A DNA stretch of 50,205 nt from Planctomycetes bacterium UBA1662. GTDB taxonomy: Bacteria > Planctomycetota > UBA8108. This document shows positions 26,796-35,260 of this stretch, in pieces (the stretch's first letter is position 1; each line of letters opens with the position of its first letter). Where the stretch lies: contig DCKY01000275.1 in NCBI GenBank assembly GCA_002320775.1, forward strand, positions 1 to 50,205. Reading direction: 5' to 3'. The notes under the pieces are model-generated. The model had not been told where the DNA came from and searched no databases. It saw only the letters and a list, made by a program, of their open reading frames with translations. The position numbers were made by a program, and so were the translations under genes.

Positions 26796-26826
26796 TTGAC
26801 ACACCCTGAGTTGTCTGCCAGATTAT
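26796..26826 (+). promoter_or_regulatory. Candidate promoter for the tRNA-Ser pair
   Basis: A perfect TTGACA (26796-26801) is followed by AGATTA or GATTAT (26820-26826) after 18-19 bp. The predicted transcript start lies a few bases before the first tRNA at 26838. Confidence 0.5.
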
Positions 26827-26837
26827 CGCCTCGACCA

Positions 26838-26927
26838 GGAGAGGTGCCGGAGTGGCCGAACGGGCCGGTTTCGAAAACCGGTGAACCTGCAAGGGTTCCG
26901 GGGGTTCAAATCCCCCCCTCTCCGCCA
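26838..26927 (+). tRNA. tRNA-Ser (anticodon CGA)
   Basis: 90 nt including an encoded CCA. Acceptor GGAGAGG pairs with CCTCTCC. The anticodon arm is CCGGT-TTCGAAA-ACCGG with anticodon CGA, reading UCG. A long class II variable arm (GAACC...GGGTTC) and the T-arm GGGGGTTCAAATCCCCCC are present. All are as expected for tRNA-Ser. Confidence 0.96.
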
Positions 26928-26953
26928 GATTTGAGTTTAGATATGAAATAACA

Positions 26954-27046
<93 letters not shown>

Positions 27047-27059
27047 TAACGAGGCGGAT

Positions 27060-28223
27060 ATGAGTCGAAACAGGATCGAACGCAGGAGGTTCTTGAAATC
27101 TACGGCATTTGCGGGCACTGCGATCCTCGTATCGGGCCAGGCCTCCTGGGCCGCCGTGAAGGCCGAGGTCAGCGAGAGGCGCGTCATCTCGCAGAACCCC
27201 GGTCGCTACCATGGCTGGCCGACGCTGGCCGCCCGGGTCAGCGGCCAGCTGCTGCTGGTTTGTTCCGGAGGCAGAGAGGGCCATGTCTGTCCCTTCGGCC
27301 GTGTCGAGCTGATGCGCTCGGACGACAGCGGCCTGAGCTGGAGCTTTCCCCGGGTGGTGATGGACGGAGGCATCGATGATCGTGATGCCGGGGTTCTCGA
27401 GACCTCCAGCGGCGCCATGCTGATCACGACCTTCACCTCCAACGCCTACGAGCCGATGCTGGCGGCGGCCGAAGCCAAGCCCGGCTCCTGGGATGAGAAA
27501 CGGCTCGAGCGATGGCAGGCGGCGCACAACCGGCTCTCGCGGCCGGCCCGCAAGGCGAGCCTCGGTGTCTGGATGATCCGCTCCACCAACGGCGGTATCA
27601 CCTGGTCGGGGCGCTATCGCAGCATCTTGAACAGCCCGCATGGTCCGATCGAGCTCTCCGATGGGAGGATCTTCTACGCCGGGAAGCAATTGTGGAAGGG
27701 AGACAAGGTCGGCTTCGCCCAGTCTGTCGATGATGCTCAGACCTGGGAATACCTGGCCGATCTTCCTGTTCGCGACGGCGACGATAAGGCCAACTACCAC
27801 GAGCTCAACGCGATCGAGTGTGAAAGCGGCCGTATCGTGGTTCATATTCGTAACCACAACAAGAAGAACAGCGGCGAGACTCTCCAGAGCCACTCGACCG
27901 ATGGCGGGAAGACCTGGTCGACGCCGCGCTCGATCGGCGTTTGGGGGCTTCCCTCGCATCTGCAGCGCCTCGGCGACGGTCGCCTGCTCATGAGCTATGG
28001 TCACCGCCGCAATCCCCTGGGTAACCAGGCGCGGGTGAGCAACGATGAGGGCAAGACCTGGTCGGCGGCCATGGTGATCTCAGGCGATGGCCATTCCGGG
28101 GATCTCGGCTACCCCAGCACCGTTGAGTTCGCCGATGGATCCCTGCTCTCGGTCTGGTACGAGCGCATGAAGAATTCGCCAAACGCGGTTCTCCGACAGG
28201 CTGACTGGACGATCAAGAGCTGA
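27060..28223 (+). CDS. Tat-exported sialidase/BNR-repeat protein
   Basis: 387 residues from ATG 27060. A longer open frame would begin inside the tRNA and is rejected. The N-terminus is a twin-arginine signal (RIERRRFLKSTAFAGTAILV). The body is a sialidase-like six-bladed propeller with Asp-box repeats (SDDSGLSWSFP, STNGGITWSGRY, STDGGKTWSTP, SNDEGKTWSAA) and a first-blade start GRYHGWPTLAAR. The family includes exo-sialidases and many related planctomycete hydrolases, so the substrate is open. It converges with the SDR gene 3 bp away. Confidence 0.87.
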   Translation: MSRNRIERRRFLKSTAFAGTAILVSGQASWAAVKAEVSERRVISQNPGRYHGWPTLAARVSGQLLLVCSGGREGHVCPFGRVELMRSDDSGLSWSFPRVVMDGGIDDRDAGVLETSSGAMLITTFTSNAYEPMLAAAEAKPGSWDEKRLERWQAAHNRLSRPARKASLGVWMIRSTNGGITWSGRYRSILNSPHGPIELSDGRIFYAGKQLWKGDKVGFAQSVDDAQTWEYLADLPVRDGDDKANYHELNAIECESGRIVVHIRNHNKKNSGETLQSHSTDGGKTWSTPRSIGVWGLPSHLQRLGDGRLLMSYGHRRNPLGNQARVSNDEGKTWSAAMVISGDGHSGDLGYPSTVEFADGSLLSVWYERMKNSPNAVLRQADWTIKS

Positions 28224-28226
28224 GGA

Positions 28227-29045
28227 TCAGTCCTCTTCCGGCCGGGCCCACGGAGCGTAGGAGTCGCCTATGCCGCAGGCCAGGTAGCCGCCATCGACCA
28301 CCAGGGTGTGCCCGTTGACGAAGGAGGCTCCGGGACTCGAGAGAAAGACCGCGGCGCCGGCGATTTCATCGGCCGTACCGAAGCGCTCCATCGGAGTGTT
28401 CTCAATGATCCGCCGTCCGCGTTCGGTTCCCTCAAGGAATTTACGGTTCAGGTCGGTAGGGATGAAGCCAGGAGCTATAGCGTTGGTGCGGATGCCGTGC
28501 TTGGCCCATTCATTGGCGAGACTGCGGGTGAGCCCCAGGATCGCGCTCTTGGCGGCGGCGTAGGCGGTGACCTCCACCAGGTCGACGAAGGAGCTGATCG
28601 AGGCGATATTGATGATAGAGCCAGAGCCCTGCTCTGTCATCGCCGGGGCCACCGCCTTGCAGCAGCGAAGGGTGCCGGTTACATGTGACTCGTGAACCGT
28701 GTTGAATTCCTCCAGGGTGAGCTCAACTGTTGGCTTCTTGATGATGATCCCGGCTGAGTTGACGAGGATGTCGACGCGGCCGAAGGCGTCCAGGGTGTCG
28801 GCGGTGGTCTTTTCTACGCTCTGATCGTCGGTCACATCGAGGCTGGCTCCGAGGACAGCGTCTTCAGCGGCGCCGGTAATCTCTCTCAGTTCGGAAATGG
28901 CCGACTCGACCTTTTCGGCCGTGCGTGAGCCGATCCAGACCCTGCCGCCGGCCTCTATGATCGCCTGCGCGATCGCCTTGCCGATTCCGCTGGCCCCTCC
29001 TGTTACGAGGGCGGTCTGTCCTGAAAGATTGAAGCGCTCACTCAT
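28227..29045 (-). CDS. Short-chain dehydrogenase/reductase (gluconate 5-dehydrogenase-like)
   Basis: 272 residues, classical SDR: cofactor motif VTGGASGIGKAIA, structural NSAG, catalytic Ser in IASISS, YAAAK as the YxxxK pair, and a C-terminal VDGGYLACG. R in GSRTAEK after the second strand hints at NADP use. It resembles gluconate 5-dehydrogenase and 2-deoxygluconate-type enzymes, but the substrate is inferred only. It begins 42 bp after the lipoprotein gene on the same strand and is likely cotranscribed with it. Confidence 0.87.
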   Translation of the reverse strand: MSERFNLSGQTALVTGGASGIGKAIAQAIIEAGGRVWIGSRTAEKVESAISELREITGAAEDAVLGASLDVTDDQSVEKTTADTLDAFGRVDILVNSAGIIIKKPTVELTLEEFNTVHESHVTGTLRCCKAVAPAMTEQGSGSIINIASISSFVDLVEVTAYAAAKSAILGLTRSLANEWAKHGIRTNAIAPGFIPTDLNRKFLEGTERGRRIIENTPMERFGTADEIAGAAVFLSSPGASFVNGHTLVVDGGYLACGIGDSYAPWARPEED

Positions 29046-29087
29046 CTTGATACTCCGAATGGTTGTGGTTCTGGTCTCAGGGGGACT

Positions 29088-30308
29088 TCAGGAGCTGGCG
29101 GGCCACATGGCGGCCTGGACCTCTTCCAGGCTTACCCCCAGCAGCTTCGCCGCCAGCTTGTCGAGTTCTTTCCTCGGTCCCTGGAAGTGGTAGGTTGCGT
29201 GGCGATGGCTGATGTTCTCTCCCTTGCGCAGCGGCCTGACTGGCGAGGCGCTTTCAAGCTCGAAGAAGGCATCCTGCGCCAGTCCGTCCGGGCTCTTGTC
29301 GTCGCCGTTGTTGTAGCTCTGGAAAGCATCTCCCGAGTAGGGGTTCTCCTGGGTTACGTGCCAGGTGGAATTACCATAGCGTTCCATGGTCTGGGGTACG
29401 CTGAAACGAACCACCGTGAGCAGGTTACGGCCGAAATCAAAAGAGCCCGCGAGGCCCGTGGTGCGCCCCTGGCTGAGACCGAACTTGCTGACCTTTCGCG
29501 CGTCGCCGCGGAAGATGACTGATTGGCCAATGACCTTCAGGCGGCTGTCCTCAACCTTGCCGAAGTAGTCGTCATTGTAGGCGGCCTTGCCGTCGTCGGC
29601 TGATTTGAAGGGAGCGATAACCGCTGCCTGGTCTGAGGCGTTGAACATTCCGAGGATCCAGATTCCGATCAGCCCGGACTTGGGGTCCCAGTCGTTGCCC
29701 GTATTGGTGAGCTGGTTGTCGGAGTAGCAGCCGATGTAGCTGACTCCAGCGGGGAGCTTGATTCCCAGCTCGGCGCCAAGGGAGGCCGAAGGGATGAGGC
29801 CGATTTCCCGGGTGACCATGGTCTCAAACTCGACACCGAGGAGATTGGTTACGTCGATCTTCTTGCGCAGCTGAACCTTGCGCTCGGTTTTTTCTATTAC
29901 CTCGAAGGCGCCCTTGTCAAAGGAGGCTGGAACCTGCCAGTTATCCCGGGTCAGCTCTTTTGCGCCCTTGGGGAAATAGACGCCGTATTGTCCAGCCTCG
30001 GGGCCGATCCAGAAGCGGTCGATTCCTCCGAAGTTGTTGAAGTGCTCATGGATCTCTCCCTCGGAGATGGTTTTCTGTGGTACCAGCCCGGTCGATTCCA
30101 CGCTGCCGACCTTGGCTGTCATGATTCTGCCCTGCAGCCGCGGGCTGACGAGCAGCTTCGAGCCGGTCTCTCCCTTGAGGACGATCGTGTCAGCGTTACT
30201 GTCGAGTAAGACGCGGATATTCTCGAAGCCCGTTGAGCTGGAGAGGCAACCCTGCAGGGCTAAAAACCCGGAGCAGAAGACAAGCAGGCAAATGGTTCGA
30301 TTGGTCAT
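29088..30308 (-). CDS. Uncharacterised lipoprotein (possibly DUF6786)
   Basis: 406 residues from ATG 30308, which starts a lipoprotein signal (TICLLVFCSGFLALQGC); the 36 upstream codons of the open frame are not signal-like. The lipobox LQGC near residue 20 would be lipidated. The rest is a soluble, beta-rich domain with few standard motifs (FGGIDRFWIGPEAGQYGVYF, GNDWDPKSGLIGIWILGMF, NPYSGDAFQSYNNGD). It resembles a family of about 400-residue envelope proteins of Planctomycetota and Bacteroidota that I recall as DUF6786; this is from memory. It is upstream of and probably cotranscribed with the SDR, and divergent from the SRP RNA and dnaX region. Confidence 0.75.
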   Translation of the reverse strand: MTNRTICLLVFCSGFLALQGCLSSSTGFENIRVLLDSNADTIVLKGETGSKLLVSPRLQGRIMTAKVGSVESTGLVPQKTISEGEIHEHFNNFGGIDRFWIGPEAGQYGVYFPKGAKELTRDNWQVPASFDKGAFEVIEKTERKVQLRKKIDVTNLLGVEFETMVTREIGLIPSASLGAELGIKLPAGVSYIGCYSDNQLTNTGNDWDPKSGLIGIWILGMFNASDQAAVIAPFKSADDGKAAYNDDYFGKVEDSRLKVIGQSVIFRGDARKVSKFGLSQGRTTGLAGSFDFGRNLLTVVRFSVPQTMERYGNSTWHVTQENPYSGDAFQSYNNGDDKSPDGLAQDAFFELESASPVRPLRKGENISHRHATYHFQGPRKELDKLAAKLLGVSLEEVQAAMWPASS

Positions 30309-30433
30309 GTACTGGTTCCCGTGAAAAAGTGATGGATGGCTGATGAGCTTCTCGTTCAGTTTCAGCAAGGATGAAGATGATGCTTGTCGAGCATGCGTGC
30401 TGTCAACATGCTGCATCCATCTTCGTTCGGCGC

Positions 30434-30462
30434 TTGTGGTCTTTTCGCTCTGTCGATAGAAT
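30434..30462 (+). promoter_or_regulatory. Promoter of the SRP RNA gene
   Basis: TTGTGG (30434-30439), a 17-bp spacer and TAGAAT (30457-30462) predict a start near 30469. That agrees with the RNA landmarks downstream and would give a primary transcript of about 115 nt ending at the T run at 30580-30584. Confidence 0.6.
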
Positions 30463-30464
30463 GC

Positions 30465-30585
30465 CGGTCCGGGTTACCGAAGAGGTCGCCTGGACTTATG
30501 AGGGCAATAAGGTGCTCGGATAACGGGTCAGATCCTAACGGAAGCAGCCCACCTGGGATTTCCTTATGTGCCCTCACTCTTTTTC
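30465..30585 (+). ncRNA. ffs: Signal recognition particle RNA (4.5S-type)
   Basis: The SRP domain IV signature is present at 30525-30550: GGG, TCAG, then TCC, tetraloop TAAC, GGA, A, GCAG and CCC. This is the Ffh-binding hairpin with its asymmetric internal loop. It is closed by a long helix: ATAAGG (30507-30512) pairs with CCTTAT (30562-30567) and TGAGGGC (30499-30505) pairs with GCCCTCA (30570-30576). A T run at 30580-30584 follows, as expected for a terminator. The paired core is 30499-30576 (78 nt); the 5' end is set from the promoter and is uncertain. The RNA binds Ffh and directs membrane proteins to FtsY/Sec. It lies directly upstream of dnaX, as in Bacillus and others. Confidence 0.88.
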
Positions 30586-30709
30586 CTCTCGCCAGGATGC
30601 AGGTTTTTCGTCTGCACGATATTCCCCTGTCGGTTAGAATCCTTTTTTCGACCTGAGCATCGAGGCTGTCTCTGCGGCGCCCGCGCCGTGCCTGTAGTTG
30701 AGGACGTGG

Positions 30710-32440
30710 ATGAAATACGAAGTCATCGCTCGCCGGTACCGGCCGAGGAAATTCGAAGAGGTGGTTGGCCAGGAATCTGTCGCCCGGACTCTCCGCGGCG
30801 GGATCCTTCAGGATCGAATGGCTCACGCCTATCTCTTCGCCGGTCCCAGGGGGGTCGGCAAGACCTCGATGGCGCGAATCTTTTCCAAGGCGATCAACTG
30901 TCCTGTGGCCAGCGACCGTAGCCGGCCAGAGGAGGAGAGGGCAAGCCCTTGCGACAAATGCGGCGTCTGCGAGGCGATTCATTCCGGCCAGGACATCGAT
31001 GTTATCGAACTCGATGGAGCCTCCCATCGCGGCATCGATGATATCCGGGCGATTATCGAGGGGGTTAATCGGCCGGCTTCGCGTGGAGATTACAAGGTCT
31101 ACCTCATTGACGAGGTTCATATGCTGACCCGTGAGGCTTTCAACGCGCTCTTGAAGACCCTCGAGGAGCCTCCGTCGCACGTCAAGTTCATCTTCGCCAC
31201 CACCGAACCTCACAAGATTCCCGATACGGTTCTCTCGCGTTGTCAGCGGTTTGATTTCAAGCCGATCACGGAAGAGGATACGGTCACGCGTCTTGCCCAG
31301 ATCTGCAAGGCTGAGAAGCGCAAGGCCGGCAAGGAACTGCTTGGAAAGATCGCCCGTTATTCCCGGGGGGGGATGAGAGATTCCCAGACGCTGCTCGACC
31401 AGCTGATGACCTATTGCGATGGAGAGCTCACAGAGGACGGGCTCGACAAGCTCACTGGGCGGGTGTCGACCAGCAGTCTTGACGAGCTCCTGGCGGCCCT
31501 GGTCGGCCGGGATGCGGCGTCCGCGCTGGTGTCTGTGCGCGCCTGCTTCCAGGCCGGAGCTGATCCAGCCGTCCTGGTAGAGCAGGTCATCGAGCGTCTG
31601 CATGAGGAGCTCGTGAACTGTCTCAAGGGGGGTGATGAGGATGCCGCTGGCGGCGAGGTTGACAGGATGATCGGCTGCCTGCAGATTCTTCTCGGGACAG
31701 CCAGCCAGCTGAGGTCTTCAGCCTATCCAGGCATTGCTGTCGAGGTAGCCCTGGTGAAGCTGGCCCGGTTGGAAGATCCGCGAGCGCTGGATAAGGCGCT
31801 GGGGGAGCTGAAACAGATGGAGCAGAGAATAGGGCAGGGTTCCGGAGGTGGACAGGCTTCCATCGGCGGGAGCGCTTCTGGAGGAGTGCCGCAGGCCCAG
31901 GACTCCCCGCGGTCAGGGGGCGCGTCGCGTCCGTCATCGCCAGGCGGCGGAGGAGGTGGACCGCAGGCCAGGGAGCGGCAGGAAGAGACCGCTGTAGCGG
32001 TCGCTGAGCCGCCGCAGGCTGAACCCCGGCAGGCTTCCACTGAGCCGGATTATAAGAAGCTCTCCGACCTGTGGAACGAACTCGTCGGCACCCTTGGAAA
32101 GAGGAGCGATCTTGTCTCGGCCTTTCTTGAAGGCGCTTGCCTGGAACCATCCGGGCAACCCGGCGAGTTCTGCATCCTTGTTCAGAATCCCCTGGGCTTT
32201 AAGCAACTGCAGCAGCCTGAATACATCAAAGAGATCCAGCAGGTTGTCCTGGAGCTGACGGGAGCCTCCTGGGGTGTTCGAATCTGCAGGGCGGAAGAAG
32301 GCTCCTCCCAGGTTTCCGATGGCGAAGAGAAGGCCGGTCGCGAGGTTTCCGACCTGCCTGAGAATGCGGAGCAGGAGGCTGAGGAAGATTCTGAGGTGAG
32401 TAAGACCCTCGAAATTTTCAACGGCCGCAAGGTGAACTGA
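30710..32440 (+). CDS. dnaX: DNA polymerase III subunit gamma/tau
   Basis: 576 residues from ATG 30710 (GAGG just upstream); a TTG four codons earlier is a less likely start. It is the clamp-loader ATPase that loads the sliding clamp at the replication fork. Seen: YRPRKFEEVVGQ, Walker A GPRGVGKTSMA near residue 45, the four-cysteine zinc module beginning CDKCGVC, Walker B LIDEVHMLTREAFNALLKTL, sensor FATTEPHKIPDTVLSRCQRF, and a Gly/Ser/Pro-rich linker at ~385-450 before a tau-like C-terminal domain. No A-rich slippery site for a programmed gamma frameshift was seen. It starts the classic dnaX-ybaB-recR cluster behind the SRP RNA gene. Confidence 0.96.
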   Translation: MKYEVIARRYRPRKFEEVVGQESVARTLRGGILQDRMAHAYLFAGPRGVGKTSMARIFSKAINCPVASDRSRPEEERASPCDKCGVCEAIHSGQDIDVIELDGASHRGIDDIRAIIEGVNRPASRGDYKVYLIDEVHMLTREAFNALLKTLEEPPSHVKFIFATTEPHKIPDTVLSRCQRFDFKPITEEDTVTRLAQICKAEKRKAGKELLGKIARYSRGGMRDSQTLLDQLMTYCDGELTEDGLDKLTGRVSTSSLDELLAALVGRDAASALVSVRACFQAGADPAVLVEQVIERLHEELVNCLKGGDEDAAGGEVDRMIGCLQILLGTASQLRSSAYPGIAVEVALVKLARLEDPRALDKALGELKQMEQRIGQGSGGGQASIGGSASGGVPQAQDSPRSGGASRPSSPGGGGGGPQARERQEETAVAVAEPPQAEPRQASTEPDYKKLSDLWNELVGTLGKRSDLVSAFLEGACLEPSGQPGEFCILVQNPLGFKQLQQPEYIKEIQQVVLELTGASWGVRICRAEEGSSQVSDGEEKAGREVSDLPENAEQEAEEDSEVSKTLEIFNGRKVN

Positions 32441-32473
32441 TTTTCACGTTGAAAAAATAGCAGGAATAAAAAG

Positions 32474-32812
32474 ATGAACCAGAAGGGTATGGGAGACCTG
32501 CTCAAGCAGGTCTCGAAAATGAAGAAAGATATGGAGCGGGTCAATGATGACCTGAAGAACCGCTACATCGAGGAGCAGTCCGGAGGGGGGCTTGTCTCTG
32601 TTACCGTCAACGGCCAGCAGGAGATCGTGAAAATTTCCATCGATCCGAGTGTCCTGCAGGCTGGAGACGATGGGCAGGTGGATCTGGAAATGTTCGAGGA
32701 CCTGTTGATCGCGGCGATCAACCAGGCGGTGGGCAAGTCCAAGGAGATGATGAATGAAGAGATGGACAGCGCCACGGGCGGTCTCGCCGGGGGCTTTCCC
32801 GGGTTGTTCTGA
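32474..32812 (+). CDS. ybaB: YbaB/EbfC-family nucleoid-associated protein
   Basis: 112 residues, the usual size. The protein is a dimeric DNA-binding factor encoded between dnaX and recR in many bacteria. The N-terminal helix (MGDLLKQVSKMKKDMERVND), the GGGLVSVTVNGQQEIVKISI strand pair and the C-terminal helix with a Gly-rich end match the family. It lies 33 bp after dnaX and 23 bp before recR, so cotranscription is likely. Confidence 0.94.
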   Translation: MNQKGMGDLLKQVSKMKKDMERVNDDLKNRYIEEQSGGGLVSVTVNGQQEIVKISIDPSVLQAGDDGQVDLEMFEDLLIAAINQAVGKSKEMMNEEMDSATGGLAGGFPGLF

Positions 32813-32835
32813 GCTGAACAGGAGTGTGAGGAAGA

Positions 32836-33441
32836 ATGGATTTCAAGAGCCCGGCGCTGGATAAGCTGGTGAAGGAACTGCAGAGGCTGCCGGGTATTGG
32901 CAGCAAGACGGCAGAGCGGCTGGCTCATCACATTCTGCGCCTGTCTCGCGAGGACGCCCTGGAAATGGCAGATGCCATACGGGACGTCAAGGAGACGGTA
33001 ACCTATTGCAGGAGCTGCTTCAATTTTGCCGAGGGAGAGCTGTGTTCGATCTGTTCCGATACGGCGAGAGATGGAAGCAAGATCTGTATCGTTGAGCAGG
33101 CCCGGGATCTTTACGCTATCGAGAAGTCGGGGTCTTACGATGGGACCTACCATGTACTCCTGGGAGCGCTGGCCCCTCTTGATGGCATTGAGCCGGAGGA
33201 TCTGACGGTAGAGGGCCTCCTGGAGCGAGTCAGGGCAGGAGGTGTTTCCGAGGTCATCATCGCCACGAATCCGAGTTTTGAAGGTGAGGGGACAGCTCTC
33301 TACCTTCGCGAGTCGTTTTCAGAATTCAAAGATCTTCGCGTAACCCGTATCGCCCGCGGCATGCCGAGCGGAAGCCACTTCGAGCATGTGGGCAAGAACA
33401 TAGTCTCAGATGCTTTCGAGGGTCGTCGGGAGATGAGCTGA
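32836..33441 (+). CDS. recR: Recombination protein RecR
   Basis: 201 residues, full length. RecR works with RecF/RecO to load RecA at gaps. Landmarks: an N-terminal helix-hairpin-helix (LQRLPGIGSKTAERLAHHIL), a four-cysteine zinc finger (CRSCFNFAEGELCSIC), a Toprim domain (KICIVEQARDLYAIEKSGSY, VIIATNPSFEGEGTALYL) and a conserved end (RIARGMPSGSHFEHV). A good AGGAAG ribosome site precedes the ATG. It is the third gene of the dnaX operon; a lipoprotein gene follows after 61 bp. Confidence 0.97.
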   Translation: MDFKSPALDKLVKELQRLPGIGSKTAERLAHHILRLSREDALEMADAIRDVKETVTYCRSCFNFAEGELCSICSDTARDGSKICIVEQARDLYAIEKSGSYDGTYHVLLGALAPLDGIEPEDLTVEGLLERVRAGGVSEVIIATNPSFEGEGTALYLRESFSEFKDLRVTRIARGMPSGSHFEHVGKNIVSDAFEGRREMS

Positions 33442-33502
33442 GCTGGTCTGGAGTTGCGGGCAGTGCCCCCTCTCCCAGGTTTCCTTGAGGAAGGTGCATA
33501 TC

Positions 33503-33949
33503 ATGAAAAGAACACTGTTCGTATTTGGCCTGCTGTCCTGCCTGGGCTTGAGCGCCTGCTCAAATTTTGAGGCGGAGTGGGACAGGCGGCTCCATACCAG
33601 GCCGCTTGATGGATTTGACGGTTGCTGGAAGGGCGAGTGGCGCAGCAGTAAAAACGGACACAATGGTGACCTTCGGGCCATCGTTACCCGCAAGAGTGAT
33701 TCTCAATACAGCATTCGCTATCACGCGCTCTATGGTCCCAAGGCTCTGCCGATTCCTTACCAGTACACCCTGGATGAGGTCAAGGTGCAGAGGATGGGGG
33801 AGACTATCCAGGTTGACGGCTACGCTGACCTGGGTCTTTTCGGCAAGTACAGCTTCGAGGGGAAATGTGTCGGGGACGATTATAAGAGCACCTACATCTC
33901 GGAGTATGACCGCGGGATCTTCGACCTGAAACGGACAGCTGCGAAATAA
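33503..33949 (+). CDS. Small lipoprotein of unknown function
   Basis: 148 residues from ATG 33503, supported by GAGGAAGG upstream; an upstream TTG would place that ribosome site inside the gene. The lipoprotein signal ends in lipobox LSAC (MKRTLFVFGLLSCLGLSAC). The mature part is a small beta-rich domain (FDGCWKGEWRSSKNGHNGDL, YADLGLFGKYSFEGKCVGD) of the kind seen in planctomycete proteins that begin with a WxGxW strand. No function recognised. It may be read through from recR. Confidence 0.75.
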   Translation: MKRTLFVFGLLSCLGLSACSNFEAEWDRRLHTRPLDGFDGCWKGEWRSSKNGHNGDLRAIVTRKSDSQYSIRYHALYGPKALPIPYQYTLDEVKVQRMGETIQVDGYADLGLFGKYSFEGKCVGDDYKSTYISEYDRGIFDLKRTAAK

Positions 33950-33984
33950 GGCCGACCTCCTCCCTCCGGTTTTCGGAAATTCTC

Positions 33985-34749
33985 TCAGACGTCCCAGGAG
34001 ACCCCGGCTGTGACAATCTCATGGATGGTCCCCTTTTCATCCGTCACCAGGAGCTCACCGTTGTTTCCGAGACCTGTTGCGGTCCCCAGCAGCGCAATCT
34101 CGCCGCTACGCTCTACGCTGACCTTTCTTCCATCAAGGCACAGGCTCTCGCCAAGGAGCTCAGCGAGCGCTTCACCGCGCTGAAAGCGCTTATAGAGGTT
34201 TCTGAGCTCCTCAAGGATGCTCAGTGCGATGATTTCAGGCTCAGATTCGGAGGGAGGGCCTGCTTCACGGAGGCAGATAATCGTGTCGCGGAGGTCGCCA
34301 GGAGCCTCTTTGCGCAGCTCACTGCTTTCGAGGTCGATATTGATGCCGATTCCGAGGGAGATCCACGCTCCGGTTGACAGGGACCGTGATTCCGCCAGGA
34401 TGCCGCCCAGCTTGCGGGAGTCGACATAGAGATCATTGGGCCAGCGAAGCTCTACGGTCTTGACGCCCAGCGACCTCAACGCGGACCGCGTCGCGGCTCC
34501 CGCCACCAGGGCGATGCCGCCCCAGGTCTTTCGAGATGTGCGGGGACGCAGCAGGGTCGACATCCAGAGCCCAGCTCCCGAGGGGCTCCACCAGGGCCTC
34601 GCCTGCTGCCCTCTTCCTTTTGTCTGCTCACGAGCGATGTGGGTGGTCCACTCCGGTGCCCCTTCGGCAGCCGCCTGGTGGATGCTGTCGAGGGTCGAGG
34701 TGAGAACTTCAAAGATCTCTATCGAGGGGAATGGGGTGTCGTTTTCCAT
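33985..34749 (-). CDS. birA: Biotin--[acetyl-CoA-carboxylase] ligase
   Basis: 254 residues with no N-terminal DNA-binding domain, so it is a stand-alone ligase and not the E. coli-type repressor. It makes biotinyl-5'-AMP and transfers biotin to carrier lysines. Seen: the adenylate-binding REQTKGRGQQARPWWSPSGA (family GRGRxxRxW), RWPNDLYVDSRKLGGILAES (KWPND and KxxGIL motifs), GIGINID, and a C-terminal SH3-like domain (LGTATGLGNNGELLVTDEKG). It is divergent from the small MerR gene, which has a strong promoter in the shared spacer. Confidence 0.93.
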   Translation of the reverse strand: MENDTPFPSIEIFEVLTSTLDSIHQAAAEGAPEWTTHIAREQTKGRGQQARPWWSPSGAGLWMSTLLRPRTSRKTWGGIALVAGAATRSALRSLGVKTVELRWPNDLYVDSRKLGGILAESRSLSTGAWISLGIGINIDLESSELRKEAPGDLRDTIICLREAGPPSESEPEIIALSILEELRNLYKRFQRGEALAELLGESLCLDGRKVSVERSGEIALLGTATGLGNNGELLVTDEKGTIHEIVTAGVSWDV

Positions 34750-34825
34750 CTGTAGGACTCCAGGCGGGAAAGCGGACTTTCTTCAGCTACGTCCGGGAGG
34801 AGACTTTTCCCTTTTTTCCCCCTGA

Positions 34826-34854
34826 TTGTCAAGTTCGCACAGGGATCATATAAT
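34826..34854 (+). promoter_or_regulatory. Strong sigma-70 promoter for the MerR gene
   Basis: TTGTCA (34826-34831), a 17-bp spacer and a consensus TATAAT (34849-34854). The spacing is standard and not the long 19-bp spacing of MerR-activated promoters. The predicted start is about 34861, 33 nt before the MerR start. Confidence 0.75.
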
Positions 34855-34893
34855 CTGAGGTGGTTTTGAGAGCGAGGGAAGCCGGGCCGGGCT

Positions 34894-35208
34894 ATGAGCA
34901 AAAGCAGTGAAAATTATCTCAGGGCGGGAGATGTTCTCAAGCAGGCGGGGATCTCACACCAGGTGCTCTACAGGTACGTCACCCAGGGGCTGATCGAGGA
35001 AGCGGGACAGACAGAGGGGGGGCAGCGTCTTTATCACCCGCGGGTAGTTCACCTGATTGAACGAATCCAGGGACTCAGCAGCAGCGGCTACTCGCTGCGG
35101 GATATTAAGGACATCTTTTTCAAGGAGAAGAGGGTGAGGCGAGCCTGCGACAGCGATCCGCCGGGGACCGAAAAAAACCGGAATTCTCAAGAACCTGAAG
35201 CTCAATAG
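34894..35208 (+). CDS. Small MerR-family transcriptional regulator
   Basis: 104 residues. A winged-helix MerR domain fills ~8-80: YLRAGDVLKQAGISHQVLYR (helix-turn-helix), EGGQRLYHPRVVHLIERI (wing and second helix) and LSSSGYSLRDIKDIFF. The rest is a polar tail with no effector-binding domain, so it may act constitutively or with a partner. Regulators of this size occur widely without known ligands. A rho-independent terminator follows the stop codon. The target is unknown; nearest candidates are its own promoter and divergent birA. Confidence 0.88.
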   Translation: MSKSSENYLRAGDVLKQAGISHQVLYRYVTQGLIEEAGQTEGGQRLYHPRVVHLIERIQGLSSSGYSLRDIKDIFFKEKRVRRACDSDPPGTEKNRNSQEPEAQ

Positions 35209-35233
35209 AACCGTAGGCTCTTGAGAACCCGGA

Positions 35234-35260
35234 GCGCCCTGAGGCGCGTATTTTTATTTT
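35234..35260 (+). terminator. Rho-independent terminator after the MerR gene
   Basis: GCGCC (35234-35238), loop CTGA and so on, then GGCGC (35243-35247) form a 5-bp GC stem, followed by GTATTTTTATTTTT. It overlaps the stop codon of the convergent zinc-ribbon gene. Confidence 0.75.

Noticed and set aside
30362..31603. 413-residue minus-strand open frame antisense to dnaX
   Set aside because: It lies wholly over the SRP RNA and the dnaX coding sequence, whose motifs are unambiguous; the antisense translation has no recognisable domain.
31700..32440. Programmed frameshift site in dnaX for a short gamma form
   Set aside because: I saw no A-rich slippery heptamer with a following hairpin near the gamma/tau junction.
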